From NCBI GenBank assembly GCA_017449065.1, contig JAFSKF010000018.1, positions 16,511 to 80,510 on the forward strand: a DNA stretch of 64,000 nt, in the 5' to 3' direction. A model generated the notes under the pieces. That model had not been told where the DNA came from. It ran no database searches and saw only the letters and a list, made by a program, of their open reading frames with translations. Shown here one piece after another: positions 1 to 10,138 of the stretch. A program made the translations under genes and the position numbers. The DNA is from Bacteroidales bacterium (GTDB lineage Bacteria > Bacteroidota > Bacteroidia > Bacteroidales > UBA3663). Position 1 is the first letter of the stretch, and each line of letters starts with the position of its first letter.

Positions 1-193
1 CACCCAGCACCACATAGCGGTCGGCCACCTTCTGCAACTGCTGGAGCACACCGAACATCGCATAACGAGCCTCATCTTCCGTATTGATTTTATAAGACTC
101 GGCATCCATCACGCTATTCGAATCCACATCTAAGAAGTCGGAACAACTGCAAAGCGTCAGCGCCAGAGGCAACACATATAGTAATTTTTTCAT
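1..193 (-). CDS. SusD/RagB-family lipoprotein, N-terminal fragment (cut by window edge)
   Basis: Only the first 64 codons lie in the window. The start ATG is at 191-193 on the minus strand. The product begins MKKLLYVLPLALTLCSCSD, a lipoprotein signal with the lipid-accepting Cys at residue 15 or 17, followed by DFLDVDSNSVM, the usual opening of SusD-family proteins. It lies 12 bp downstream of the SusC-like gene that ends at 206, the standard susC-susD order. By family knowledge it would be the surface glycan-binding lid of that transporter. Most of the protein, including the TPR core, is outside the window, so the call rests on the N-terminus and position. Confidence 0.85.
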   Translation of the reverse strand, partial: MKKLLYVLPLALTLCSCSDFLDVDSNSVMDAESYKINTEDEARYAMFGVLQQLQKVADRYVVLG

Positions 194-205
194 AACTGCG
201 AACGA

Positions 206-3200
206 TTAGAGGTTGAGTTTAACACCAATGCTGAAAGTGCGACAAGCCGGCATCAGGCCGTAGTCGATACCTTGGGTCAGCACACTGCCTCCACACGAAG
301 TTTCGGGATCTGCACCCAGATATTTGGTAAAGGTGACCAGATTATCGACCGACCCCCAAACAGACAGCCCTTCAATATACGGATTGTCAATTGGGAGCTT
401 ATAGGTCAGACGCACATTGCGGATCTTGAAATACGAGCCGTCCTCAATCCAGCGATCGGAGAAGCGGCTGTTGCCCATCGGATCGCCATAGGACGATTTC
501 GGCATCGAAGTCAGCTGTCCCTCACTCTTCCAACGGTTCAGCACCGCACGGCTCTGATTCCGGAACGTGCTCATACCCTCAAGCAGACTGCGCTGATAGT
601 TGTAAATATCACCTCCGACGGCAAACGTACAATGGACATCGAGCGTAAAGCGCTTCCACTGCATATTGCTGCTGAACGAACCCGTAAAATCCGGATTCGG
701 ATCACCGATAACGGTCATATCGTTCTCGTCGATGATACCGTCGGCGAAAGCGGCGTTCGGCTCCAGGAAATGCACATCTCCAGCCGTGAAACTGCTCAAG
801 GAAGTATCGGCATTACGTACTTTCAGATGGGCAGTTTCAGCCTCGGCAGTGGTGGCAAACACACCCTGTGTGCGATAGCCGTAGAAGACACCGGCAGCCT
901 GTCCCTTGCGCGAAAGGATGTGTCCATCGAAGAGATCGGTCACAAACTCGCCGTCGGCAAGATCTGTAATCTCGTTTTTATAGTGAGCCAGCTGCAACGA
1001 CAGGTTCCACTTAAATGGCTTCAGATCGAGTGCCTTGACATCCAAATGGAACTCCACGCCCTTGTTCTCTAAGCTTCCGCCATTGGCCAGATAGCTGCCC
1101 AAACCAGCAAAAGTGCTGTTTCGGCGATAGATTAACAGATCATCGGTGGTGTTCTTATAGAAATCGACGCCCATGGCAATGCGGTTCTGCCAGACAGCCA
1201 GATCGAGACCTGCATTCCGCTTCGTAGTCACCTCCCACTTCAACGACTCGTTGCTCAAGTGTCCGATCACATGACCCGTAGCAACACCCACATAATTGAC
1301 CGGCGACAAATAAGACTGTGAAGCCAGGGCTTCGATGGCATCATTGCCCGACTGTCCGATAGAAGCACGCAGACTAAGTGCATCCAACCATTCCACATCG
1401 CTGAGGAAACGCTCTCCCTTGGCATCCCAACGAAGACCTGCCGACGGGAAGAAAGCCCAGCGGGCACCGAAAGCCTTGAACGAATCGGCAGCCTCGGCTC
1501 CGAAACGCGTAGAGGCATCAGCCGTCAGCACCGTCCAGAGTTTATACTTCTGCGCCAAGACATACTCGGCCTGCAAGTACAGGGATGTGCTACGCCACTC
1601 CAGATCGTAGCCGCCACTCTGCAGGAAATCGAGCGAAGTGGAAAGATTATAGATCTGGTCGTCGCCGGTATTATGGCCTTCGCCGTAGGTGCTCTTATAC
1701 TTATTAATATATAAGCGGTCGCCCACCGAAGCATTCAGCTTGTGAATATCGGCAAACGTATGATGATAGTCAGCCTCCAAATTGGCATAGATACTCGTCT
1801 GACGGATATTCTGCTCCTTGACCACATTATGCGAAGTGCCGACGTTCTCGATAACCACCGGGGTCACGCCGTTCATCGGACGGAAATAATGCTCGTTGGT
1901 ATTATCCTGATAATAGGCGAACTGCGCCTTCACATTCCAGTCGGGGCCGATGGTGAATGTTGGCGTCGCATTGATGCTGAAACGATATTGCTTGTGCTTA
2001 CCCTTGGCATTCTCAATCAGTGCCAGCGGGTTCGTAATGCCCAAGGCATCAACGCCCGACAGATTCTGTGTCACTTCCGAACCGTCGTCCGTGTAACTGT
2101 ACGGATGATAGAAGGGTGATTTAATCTGTGCCACAAAAGCCGGAGCACCGATAGCATCGGCACCGTCATCGCGCAATTCACGTTCCACGCGGGTAAAATA
2201 GACCTCTGCACCCAGATCGAACCATTTGGTCAGTTTGATGTCGGCATTCACACGCGTATTGATGCGCTGGAAATCCGACTCCTTCATCACTTCATCGCCA
2301 GTCAGATAGCCCACCGAAACATTATACTTAGCAACATCGTCACCGCCCTGAATACCCAAGGCATAACGCTGGAAGACACCTGTCTGATAGACTTCGTCGT
2401 TCCACTGGGTCCGGTTGTGATTGGCGTTATACGACTTATCGGCCTTCGAATCGTTGAACAAATCATCGAAAGTGCTGGCAGCGCTATTTCCCTTGGCGCT
2501 GTTCTTGTAAATCTCCGAAACATAAGTACGGAAGTCCTCTGCCGAGAGCACATCCGGCAAGTGGGGCTGCTGCTTCACAGAAACACTGGCATCGAGCGTG
2601 ATGCGCGTCTGGTTAGTAATGCCTCGCTTGGTATAGACCAAAATCACACCGTTGCCGCCTTTCGAGCCATACAACGAAGAGGCATCCTTCAGAACCTCAA
2701 TGTGATCGATATCTGCAACGTCGATGTCTAACAGGCGGTTCGTCTGGTAACCTCCCATCACCGAAGTTTCCCCAGGGAACTCCTCCATCACCACGCCATC
2801 GATGACGATCAGTGGCTGGGCATTCGTATTCAGGGAATTATAACCATTGATAAACAGATTGGCACCAATGCCATATTGTCCGCTGCGGCCAATAGCCCGC
2901 ACATCATTGGCGAGCTGCGTACTCAGCACATCCGACAGCGAAACCGAAGCCGTATTTGTATAGCTTTCATGCTGTGCCGAAGCAGGCGAGAACAGATTCT
3001 CGTACATATAGATATTCTGTACGTGTGTACTGTCGGCTTGCACCGAAACCACCAACGAATAATCCAAACGTCCATCGTAGGAGAATTGCAGTTCGACAGA
3101 TCCGTGCTGACCTTTCAGCCGGTAATGACCCTTGGCATCGGAAATCACCTGAACCTCACCGGTCTTAACCGTTACGCCCTGCAAACCCGTCTGCGTGGCG

Positions 3201-3298
3201 GGATCGAGCACGTAACCTTCAATCATGCTACCCTCCGACTGAGCCGAAACCTGCACCATCGAGGCGGCTGCCAATAATGTAAGAATATATGCTTTCAT
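206..3298 (-). CDS. SusC/RagA-family TonB-linked outer-membrane transporter (pair B)
   Basis: 1030 aa. Signal peptide at residues 1-19 (ends VSAQ), then a CarboxypepD-reg-like beta domain at about 25-95 (EGYVLDPATQTGLQGV). The plug follows at about 115-225, with the family signatures 'IDGVVMEE' and 'IEVLKDASSLYGSKGGNGVI'. The rest is the beta-barrel, ending in FSIGVKLNL with a terminal hydrophobic residue. There is no STN domain before the CarboxypepD-like domain. The usual 'VVVGYG'-type TonB box is not evident between that domain and the plug, which is unusual. It sits 5 bp downstream of a FAS1 lipoprotein and 12 bp upstream of its SusD partner. It should import oligosaccharides across the outer membrane with SusD; the substrate is not readable from sequence. 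Confidence 0.93.
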   Translation of the reverse strand: MKAYILTLLAAASMVQVSAQSEGSMIEGYVLDPATQTGLQGVTVKTGEVQVISDAKGHYRLKGQHGSVELQFSYDGRLDYSLVVSVQADSTHVQNIYMYENLFSPASAQHESYTNTASVSLSDVLSTQLANDVRAIGRSGQYGIGANLFINGYNSLNTNAQPLIVIDGVVMEEFPGETSVMGGYQTNRLLDIDVADIDHIEVLKDASSLYGSKGGNGVILVYTKRGITNQTRITLDASVSVKQQPHLPDVLSAEDFRTYVSEIYKNSAKGNSAASTFDDLFNDSKADKSYNANHNRTQWNDEVYQTGVFQRYALGIQGGDDVAKYNVSVGYLTGDEVMKESDFQRINTRVNADIKLTKWFDLGAEVYFTRVERELRDDGADAIGAPAFVAQIKSPFYHPYSYTDDGSEVTQNLSGVDALGITNPLALIENAKGKHKQYRFSINATPTFTIGPDWNVKAQFAYYQDNTNEHYFRPMNGVTPVVIENVGTSHNVVKEQNIRQTSIYANLEADYHHTFADIHKLNASVGDRLYINKYKSTYGEGHNTGDDQIYNLSTSLDFLQSGGYDLEWRSTSLYLQAEYVLAQKYKLWTVLTADASTRFGAEAADSFKAFGARWAFFPSAGLRWDAKGERFLSDVEWLDALSLRASIGQSGNDAIEALASQSYLSPVNYVGVATGHVIGHLSNESLKWEVTTKRNAGLDLAVWQNRIAMGVDFYKNTTDDLLIYRRNSTFAGLGSYLANGGSLENKGVEFHLDVKALDLKPFKWNLSLQLAHYKNEITDLADGEFVTDLFDGHILSRKGQAAGVFYGYRTQGVFATTAEAETAHLKVRNADTSLSSFTAGDVHFLEPNAAFADGIIDENDMTVIGDPNPDFTGSFSSNMQWKRFTLDVHCTFAVGGDIYNYQRSLLEGMSTFRNQSRAVLNRWKSEGQLTSMPKSSYGDPMGNSRFSDRWIEDGSYFKIRNVRLTYKLPIDNPYIEGLSVWGSVDNLVTFTKYLGADPETSCGGSVLTQGIDYGLMPACRTFSIGVKLNL

Positions 3299-3303
3299 TG
3301 TTT

Positions 3304-5052
3304 TTACTCAGTTACAGGTTTTAGCAAAATATAATCCAAACGCATTGTATAGCCCATGCTTCCCTTATCGGCATTCGTCAGATTGGTTGCCACACGGATC
3401 TTCGTGTTGGTGGTCTGAGCATTGCTGCTGGCAAAAGCCGACGAAGCATAGTTGGCAAACGGGAAGCTGAAGTTCTTGGCCACCAGGAACGTCGTCACTT
3501 CATATCCTTTCGTGACGAACGGCTCACCCGTCACCGGGTCGGCAGCAATCTTGGCATCCTCGTACATATTGTAACCAGAAGCGTTGGTGGTCTCGTGCAC
3601 GTAGTTGAGATAGAAGCACACCTTTGTAGAATCGGCATCGTAGTAAGGATACTGAATGACTATGGAATCGCCTGCACTATAACGGACATTATTCACAACC
3701 GTATCGTTACGCGCCACCAAGGTATCAGGCTGCTGATAGCCGATAGCCAGCGTATCGAACGCCATTGCCGGAACAAACACGGCATAGATATCGTAGCGGG
3801 CAGCCAGCACATCCGGAAGATCGAAGACTACCTGCGGCTGCATCAGATTATTGGTCGATGTATTCAGCACCTCAATAAAGGCCATATCCGAAACCGAATC
3901 CTTGATGGGGCTGTCAACAGCACTTCTGCGCGACAAGGTAGCATAGTTCATCGCACGACCTGCCGACTGTTCCGCCTCCACCTTTATCTCTTTCAGAAAC
4001 GAATCTTCCACCTTCTGGGGCATGGCATCCGCCTGATAATAGAGACCGTTACTTGCCGTTTGCTGCGTCAGACCTTCAATCAGATAAGACGGATGGTGAT
4101 AGGTATTATAGTTAGTGGTAGCAAGCGTATCGCCATCAGGGTGATAGAAATCCGGACGCTTGCGGAAAAGCATATCGTGCACAATCATCTCGCGAGTGTG
4201 GGCATCCTGCAAGGAATCGCTAATCGCATCACCCGTCTCATAAGTGCGGCGGTAGATAATCGTACCGGATGCGGTCCGGTCCTGAATCAGCGGACCGAAA
4301 GTGCGGAAATAGGGGGCAATTGTCTGATAGGCATCCGTCCAACCTGCATTGCTTGGAATGATAGCCGTATAAAGACTGTCCTCCAAATGGATGGAACCAT
4401 ACTTTTTCATCCATTCGTTATGGAAGTAGAGAGTCCGACCCCGATTGTCCTCGCCCACAATCACTGAAGACCGGGAGGTCGTGGTATCGTTGAACGAAGC
4501 CAGATAAGAATATATCGAATCGAAAGTACCCTGGCGATGCTGCACGATTTCCCACAGATTATCGTAATAGTCGGCTTTGCTCTTCATCGGCCAGATAACA
4601 CCATTATCGGCCACAAGCGGCTGATCGTTCAAGGCAATACCCGCGAAATACACCGTCGATGCCTGTTTGGTCAGTTCCTGATACTTTCCATTCAGCATCT
4701 TGACGCGAACGTAGGCGGTATCAGCCAGATCGGAAGGACCATACAGATAACGAGCCACATGGTTTTTGATGATCTCGACCATCGATGTACTATCCGCTGT
4801 GACACCCGACAAAGCATCGTTATCTGGAGCAAAGATCGTATAAGTCTGCGAAAACGCCAGAAGGCTGTCGCCTCCGGTTGATTCCAGCAGACGGACAAAT
4901 TCGGAAAAACGTCCGTCGTTGCGCAGCGTTTCCATCAGGGAAGCATTCTTTGCGCTACCGGATTCCGAATAATGGTCATCCCAAGCGCTATCCTGGCAAC
5001 CTGCTGTCAGGAGAACGGTCAGAGCTAATATAAGAAATAAGCTTTTATTCAT
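3304..5052 (-). CDS. Fasciclin (FAS1)-domain surface lipoprotein, 582 aa
   Basis: Lipoprotein signal with Cys19 (LLTAGCQD). One FAS1 domain spans about 35-170; its hallmarks are a 'LMETLRNDGRFSEFVRLLE' helix and 'TYTIFAPDNDAL'. A second, weaker FAS1-like region spans about 172-345 (DSIYSYLAS, then 'LYTAIIPSNAGW'). The last 220 residues form an unassigned beta-rich domain. It is the middle of three FAS1 lipoproteins in the locus and lies between SusD of pair A and SusC of pair B, with 5 bp to the latter, so it is surely co-transcribed. FAS1 domains are adhesion or ligand-binding modules; a surface glycan-binding (SusE/F-like) role is inferred from context only. Confidence 0.85.
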   Translation of the reverse strand: MNKSLFLILALTVLLTAGCQDSAWDDHYSESGSAKNASLMETLRNDGRFSEFVRLLESTGGDSLLAFSQTYTIFAPDNDALSGVTADSTSMVEIIKNHVARYLYGPSDLADTAYVRVKMLNGKYQELTKQASTVYFAGIALNDQPLVADNGVIWPMKSKADYYDNLWEIVQHRQGTFDSIYSYLASFNDTTTSRSSVIVGEDNRGRTLYFHNEWMKKYGSIHLEDSLYTAIIPSNAGWTDAYQTIAPYFRTFGPLIQDRTASGTIIYRRTYETGDAISDSLQDAHTREMIVHDMLFRKRPDFYHPDGDTLATTNYNTYHHPSYLIEGLTQQTASNGLYYQADAMPQKVEDSFLKEIKVEAEQSAGRAMNYATLSRRSAVDSPIKDSVSDMAFIEVLNTSTNNLMQPQVVFDLPDVLAARYDIYAVFVPAMAFDTLAIGYQQPDTLVARNDTVVNNVRYSAGDSIVIQYPYYDADSTKVCFYLNYVHETTNASGYNMYEDAKIAADPVTGEPFVTKGYEVTTFLVAKNFSFPFANYASSAFASSNAQTTNTKIRVATNLTNADKGSMGYTMRLDYILLKPVTE

Positions 5053-5109
5053 ATTTCATTCGTGTTTTTTCTAAAACAATTTACGTTCAACACAAACCTT
5101 TCACTCAAA

Positions 5110-6771
5110 CTATTCTTCCTGTGAGGAGTAATAGTCCAACTGTCGCAAATTCGTATTGATCTTGGCCTCCCGCAGATAAATCGGCAGGTACCAGGCATCG
5201 ATGGAAGACATCTTATTCTTGATGGTGGTTACATCGTCGTCGTACTTTGGTTCGATAAAGTCCCAACTGTCGGAAACATTGCCATTGCGACGGGCCAGAC
5301 GCACCAGGTCGAACCAGCGCTTACCTTCGAAGCACAATTCGCGCAGGCGCTCTGTCAACACCAGTTTCTGCACATCGGACGGAGTAGCATAGGCTGTATG
5401 GTCGAGCGAATCCTTCACCTCGTTGCCTGTCGTACAAGCCCGGATGTAGGAAACATTGCACAAGGTGACCACCTCATCCAGATCGGTATTGGTTTCGGCA
5501 ATCTGAGCCAAAGCCTCGGCCTTCATCAGATAGACATCTGCCAAACGGTAGAAAATCCAGTTTGCCTGACTACTGCTGCCTCGATAGGTATAGCTGCCGC
5601 CACCGAAGTCAGACGGAGGCGTTTGTCCCTCATACTTGAAGATACGTTTATTGGACGGAATGCTGAAATCCTTCGAGCGATAGTCGTAATCCGGATCGGA
5701 AGCCCCCTTGGCGGTGTTATACAGACCTGCCAGAGAAGATGACGCCAGCAGTTTCGGATTTCGGCTCTTGTTGGAATTACCGTAGAAAATCGCCGTGGCA
5801 TTATTGGCATGTCCGGAAGTCGTGAAGTTCAGTTCGAAGATGCTCTCGTCGCTATTGCCGGTATAGAAGACCGTATTCAGGAAATTGCTACCTTCAACGG
5901 CTTCCCGTTCCTCCTGCTGCACCTCGGTGAGCATGGTGTTGCAAAGCGCGATGCACGACTGATAGTCTGCTTTGGCATCGGCTGCAGAAACCGGCTGCGT
6001 AATGGAAGCACGCCACAGATAATAGTCGGCCAGCAAAGCTTCGGCAGCCAGTCGGGTGACACGTCCTCTATTCTCGTCGTCGGAATCCCACTCGATGGCG
6101 GCATAAGTCACAGCCAGACGCAAACTCTCGATCATATTGTCAATCACATAGCGTTCCTGATTCACCTGCGGATAGGCATCGGCGCGATACTGGCTCGGCG
6201 CGATATTCAGATTGTAATAGGCAATCCAGGCTGCAGTATCTTGATTTGAGATGTTGTAATCGTATTCGTCAGTTTTACTGCTACCCAACACCAATGGGAC
6301 ATTCTTGAACGAACGCAGCAGATAGAAATAGTTCAGGGCGCGGATGGTATAAGCCTCTGCCATATAAGCGTGACACGTAGCCTCATCGAAGTTGGCGTCC
6401 AAAGCCATGACGGTCGGTGCCTTTTCAATCACCTTGTTGCAATAATTGATCACCTCGTAGAAAGGTGCCCAGTTGCACCAGCTGTTGCTTGAACGGACAT
6501 TGGCATTGATGATATCCGTTTCTGCAGAAGAAATGGCAGATCCATTCGAAACTTCGTCACTACGCAACTCTCCGTACAGCACCATGCGCTGCATGATGTC
6601 GTCGTCCTGCATATAACGATAGCAGGCAAGCACAACACTTTCCACCTGATTCCCGTTCTTCCAGAATTCTTCCTCAATGGTGCTGTCGTCGGGCATCAGT
6701 TCGAGCCAATCGCTGCACGACACTGCCGAGACAGACAATAAAAGAGACAAAAGATATATCGACTTTTTCAT
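5110..6771 (-). CDS. SusD/RagB-family outer-membrane lipoprotein (pair A)
   Basis: 553 aa with a lipoprotein signal (Cys19 in AVSCSDWLEL). The N-terminal SusD-like region has the characteristic 'EEEFWKNGNQVESVVLACYRYM' start (residues 35-56). TPR-type helices follow (AYTIRALNYFYLLRSF around 140). The C-terminal RagB/SusD region carries 'ANWIFYRLADVYLMKAEALAQ' and 'LRELCFEGKRWFDLVRLAR', the strongest family signatures. Length and domain order are normal. The gene starts 29 bp after the SusC stop at 6801. Expected role: surface glycan capture and lid for the 1109-aa SusC. Confidence 0.95.
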   Translation of the reverse strand: MKKSIYLLSLLLSVSAVSCSDWLELMPDDSTIEEEFWKNGNQVESVVLACYRYMQDDDIMQRMVLYGELRSDEVSNGSAISSAETDIINANVRSSNSWCNWAPFYEVINYCNKVIEKAPTVMALDANFDEATCHAYMAEAYTIRALNYFYLLRSFKNVPLVLGSSKTDEYDYNISNQDTAAWIAYYNLNIAPSQYRADAYPQVNQERYVIDNMIESLRLAVTYAAIEWDSDDENRGRVTRLAAEALLADYYLWRASITQPVSAADAKADYQSCIALCNTMLTEVQQEEREAVEGSNFLNTVFYTGNSDESIFELNFTTSGHANNATAIFYGNSNKSRNPKLLASSSLAGLYNTAKGASDPDYDYRSKDFSIPSNKRIFKYEGQTPPSDFGGGSYTYRGSSSQANWIFYRLADVYLMKAEALAQIAETNTDLDEVVTLCNVSYIRACTTGNEVKDSLDHTAYATPSDVQKLVLTERLRELCFEGKRWFDLVRLARRNGNVSDSWDFIEPKYDDDVTTIKNKMSSIDAWYLPIYLREAKINTNLRQLDYYSSQEE

Positions 6772-6800
6772 AGATTTGTACTTTTCAAGTTAACCATTCT

Positions 6801-9800
6801 TTAGAAAGTCACAGAGAGGCCCAAGGTCCAGTCTTTGGAACGAGGAGTTCTGGAGGTATCGTAAGCTACACCCGGCAGCGAAGAATTGAAGTTACGCACA
6901 GCCACTTCCGGATCGGTGCCGGAATATTTGGTGAACACCCACGGATTGTTGGTCGTCACATAACCGCTCAAACTCTTGGCATGAATTGCTTCCGCCCATT
7001 TCTTCGGAGCTGAATAACGGAAGGAGATATACTTGATACGCAAGAAGGAACCATTCTCCACATATCGGTCCGAACCCAACCAGTTGTAGGCCTGCTGATA
7101 GACGGCACGTGGCACATCGGTCACATCGCCTTCCTTGCGCCAACGCCAGTTCACAGTGGTACACTGATTGTTGTCGGTGTACATATTCTCGGCTGTCATA
7201 CGACTGTAGTTGACAACCTTACCGCCATAGCGGAAGTTGCAGAATACCGTCATCGAAAGGTTTCCGTAACGAAGGGTCGTACCGAATCCGCCTTCCAGTT
7301 TCGGATTGGAGTTGCCCAAATAAACGACATCATATTCGTCGATAGATCCATCGTGATTGATATCCTCATACATCACATCGCCACCCTGGAATTTGTATTT
7401 CGTTCCATTATAGTCGTACATCATCTGTTTCGGGTTGCCATTGTAATCGACCATGATGTTTCCGTCGGCATCGTAAGCTACCGGGCAGGACTTACCTTCT
7501 GCCTGCGCCCGGTCGAAATTGTCGAAACTGTAGCTATAGACGCCCTTGTACCGGAAGCCATAAATAGAACCATAGGCATTGTTCTTCTGGATGCGGGTCA
7601 GATAGACTCCGTTTCCTAACGACGAAGCATTGTCGTTGAACTGGTTCATAATCGATTCATCGATGTCAAGAATGACGTTCTTGTTATTACCGAAGTTCAG
7701 GTTGAAGTCGAGCGAGAACTTACCTTTCTTAATCAGTTTGTCGGTATTGAACTCCAACTCCCAGCCCTTGTTCTCCAGTTTTCCGCCGTTCTTATAATTC
7801 AGATAACTGAAACCAGAAGAGGAAGCGATGGCGTAGGCTGACCAAAGCATATCGGTGGTTTTCTTGTCGTACAGATCGACTTTAGCAGAAACCTTGTTGT
7901 CGAAGAAAGACACATCAAGACCCAGGTTAAACGACTGCGTCTTTTCCCAACGGAGATTGGTGAGCGGGATATTGGTCGGACGCACCACCGTTCCTCCCAT
8001 ATAGCCATAGCTGTCGATGGAATAGACACTATATTGGGAATAGTTGCTGGACGGCTGGTTACCGGTAATACCCCAACCTGGACGGACAGCCAGGAAGCTC
8101 ACATAAGGCTGCAACGGCTCGAAGAACTTCTCCTCGGAAAGAATCCACTTGGCAGAAACGCCTGGGAAGATACCCCAGCGCTGATCCTCGCCGAACTTCG
8201 TACTGCCATCCACGCGAAGCACGCCACTCAGGATATACTTTCCTTTATAGCTGTAGTGAATATTACCCAAACCGGCCAGCGAACGGCTGGTGGAGTTTCC
8301 ATTGGTCAGATAATAAAGGTACGAAGCAGAAGTGGCGTTTGAAAGCGACTCGCCGGGATGTCCGTAACTCTTGGTGGTCTGTGCCGATTGGGTAGCACTG
8401 GCGGTCTGCCAGGCCAGATTGGCGATGATCTTATGATCGTCGCTAAAGTAGGTCTCCAGTGCCAACTTGTTCTCGGTCTGGATATTCAACCGTTCGGTGG
8501 TATATTCCTGCGCATTATTGATTGCCTGATTATCCCATGCGAAGTTCGAAACCGAAGCCGGCAGGAACTGGTTGCGCGTCAGGTTGTTCACATCAAAGTT
8601 AATGTAGGCAGAATAGCGTAAACTGATCGGCGAATTATCCAACGAAGGATTCAGAATATTGTATTGCAAGCGCACCGTCGGCAGAATACGGCGGTTCACC
8701 TCCTGATTCTTAGCAAGATTGGCCAAAGCCACCGGATTGAACAGATTCCTTTGCGTAGCATCGAGTTTCGAATCACTTCGGATGTTGTAATACTCGTCGG
8801 TGTTCACGCCGTTCTCATCCTGCCGGTAGATGCCCACGTTCGGCATTTTCTTATAGGCGATACCCAACAGCGTGGTATTGTTCGAATCGTAGTTCTCCAG
8901 ATTCTTGTAGTTATTGCTGTAAGTGAACTGGAACTCGGTAATCACCTTGATTCGCTTGGAAATATCGTATTCCAGATTCATGCGCGAAGTCACCTTGGTG
9001 TAGTCCTGACCGATGGAAGTACCCGACTGGCTCAGATAACCGCCGGAAATCAGGAACGTGGCACGTTCACCACCACCGGAAACCGACAGATAGTGATCAT
9101 TGGTCCAACCATGCTGAGTAACAGCGTCGATCCAGTCGGTATTGTTGTTAAACTGTTCATACTCGGAGAACGAGGGGTTGTAGTTGTACTCATCGCGGCT
9201 GTATTGTGCATAGGTTTCCGTCGAAGCCAAAGTGCGGTTGAAATATGCCTGCTTCATCAGCATGGTATAATCGTCGCCCGACAGCATCTTCATACCAGAA
9301 GGCTGGAATTTCTCCGTCAGCTTATACGAATACTTGATGATCGGTTTGCCACGCTTACCTTTCTTGGTCGTAATCTTAATAACACCATTCGAGCCTTTAG
9401 AACCATACAGAGCGGTAGCCGAAGCATCCTTTAGCACATCGATACTCTGAATATCATCGACATTCACACAAAGCAGATCGGCGTACTGGTCGTCGGTGGC
9501 ATTGTTGAAATCGAAATCGCTGGAAATGTCGCCCTCGAAAGGAATCTCGTTCAAAACAATCAACGGGTTGGCGTTACCCGACAAAGTGGTGGTACCACGG
9601 ATTCGCATCTGGCTGCCTGCACCTGGTGCTCCGGAAGCCGCCACGATATCGAGACCAGCCACACGTCCCTGAAGCACATCCTCAGCCGAAGCCGTCGAAA
9701 TACCTTCAATCTCTTCGCCAAAATCGAGGTGCGAAATTGCCATAGAAACCTGCTTGGTCGGAATATCGCCCATACCTACATTCTGACGACGTTCGGCGGT

Positions 9801-10130
9801 AACCACAGCCTCTGTCAATGTCTGGACGTTCTCTTTCATCTTCACATTCCAGCTGGTGGTTCCCTTGATGGGTAGAACTAATGTCTGATAGCCAACGAAC
9901 TGCATACGCAAGCGGTTCTTGTCGCTGCGTGCCTTCAGGAAGAAGTCACCGTTCATATCGGTAGTAACACCTCCCAATACACGATCGTTCTGGTCGATTT
10001 CGACAATATTGACGCCCGACAATTCTCCGAAATCGTCTTCAACATGTCCGGAGATAGTGATTTCCTGCGCCCACATCGGCAACATCAGGAAACTCAAAAT
10101 AAAGAACAATATAATGCGTTGTGTCTTCAT
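6801..10130 (-). CDS. SusC/RagA-family TonB-linked outer-membrane transporter (pair A)
   Basis: 1109 aa. Signal peptide 1-21 (MLPMWAQ). CarboxypepD-reg-like domain at about 24-100. The likely TonB-box region follows (LTEAVVTAERR, about 108-118). The plug is at about 125-260, with 'LQGRVAGLDIVAASGAPGAG' and 'IDVLKDASATALYGSKGSNGV'. A 22-strand barrel would fill the rest, ending LGLSVTF. No STN domain is present, so it is not a canonical ECF/anti-sigma signalling SusC even though an ECF sigma gene heads the locus. It begins 8 bp after the stop of the upstream FAS1 gene. Co-operates with the SusD at 5110-6771. Confidence 0.95.
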   Translation of the reverse strand: MKTQRIILFFILSFLMLPMWAQEITISGHVEDDFGELSGVNIVEIDQNDRVLGGVTTDMNGDFFLKARSDKNRLRMQFVGYQTLVLPIKGTTSWNVKMKENVQTLTEAVVTAERRQNVGMGDIPTKQVSMAISHLDFGEEIEGISTASAEDVLQGRVAGLDIVAASGAPGAGSQMRIRGTTTLSGNANPLIVLNEIPFEGDISSDFDFNNATDDQYADLLCVNVDDIQSIDVLKDASATALYGSKGSNGVIKITTKKGKRGKPIIKYSYKLTEKFQPSGMKMLSGDDYTMLMKQAYFNRTLASTETYAQYSRDEYNYNPSFSEYEQFNNNTDWIDAVTQHGWTNDHYLSVSGGGERATFLISGGYLSQSGTSIGQDYTKVTSRMNLEYDISKRIKVITEFQFTYSNNYKNLENYDSNNTTLLGIAYKKMPNVGIYRQDENGVNTDEYYNIRSDSKLDATQRNLFNPVALANLAKNQEVNRRILPTVRLQYNILNPSLDNSPISLRYSAYINFDVNNLTRNQFLPASVSNFAWDNQAINNAQEYTTERLNIQTENKLALETYFSDDHKIIANLAWQTASATQSAQTTKSYGHPGESLSNATSASYLYYLTNGNSTSRSLAGLGNIHYSYKGKYILSGVLRVDGSTKFGEDQRWGIFPGVSAKWILSEEKFFEPLQPYVSFLAVRPGWGITGNQPSSNYSQYSVYSIDSYGYMGGTVVRPTNIPLTNLRWEKTQSFNLGLDVSFFDNKVSAKVDLYDKKTTDMLWSAYAIASSSGFSYLNYKNGGKLENKGWELEFNTDKLIKKGKFSLDFNLNFGNNKNVILDIDESIMNQFNDNASSLGNGVYLTRIQKNNAYGSIYGFRYKGVYSYSFDNFDRAQAEGKSCPVAYDADGNIMVDYNGNPKQMMYDYNGTKYKFQGGDVMYEDINHDGSIDEYDVVYLGNSNPKLEGGFGTTLRYGNLSMTVFCNFRYGGKVVNYSRMTAENMYTDNNQCTTVNWRWRKEGDVTDVPRAVYQQAYNWLGSDRYVENGSFLRIKYISFRYSAPKKWAEAIHAKSLSGYVTTNNPWVFTKYSGTDPEVAVRNFNSSLPGVAYDTSRTPRSKDWTLGLSVTF

Positions 10131-10138
10131 AATCTCAA

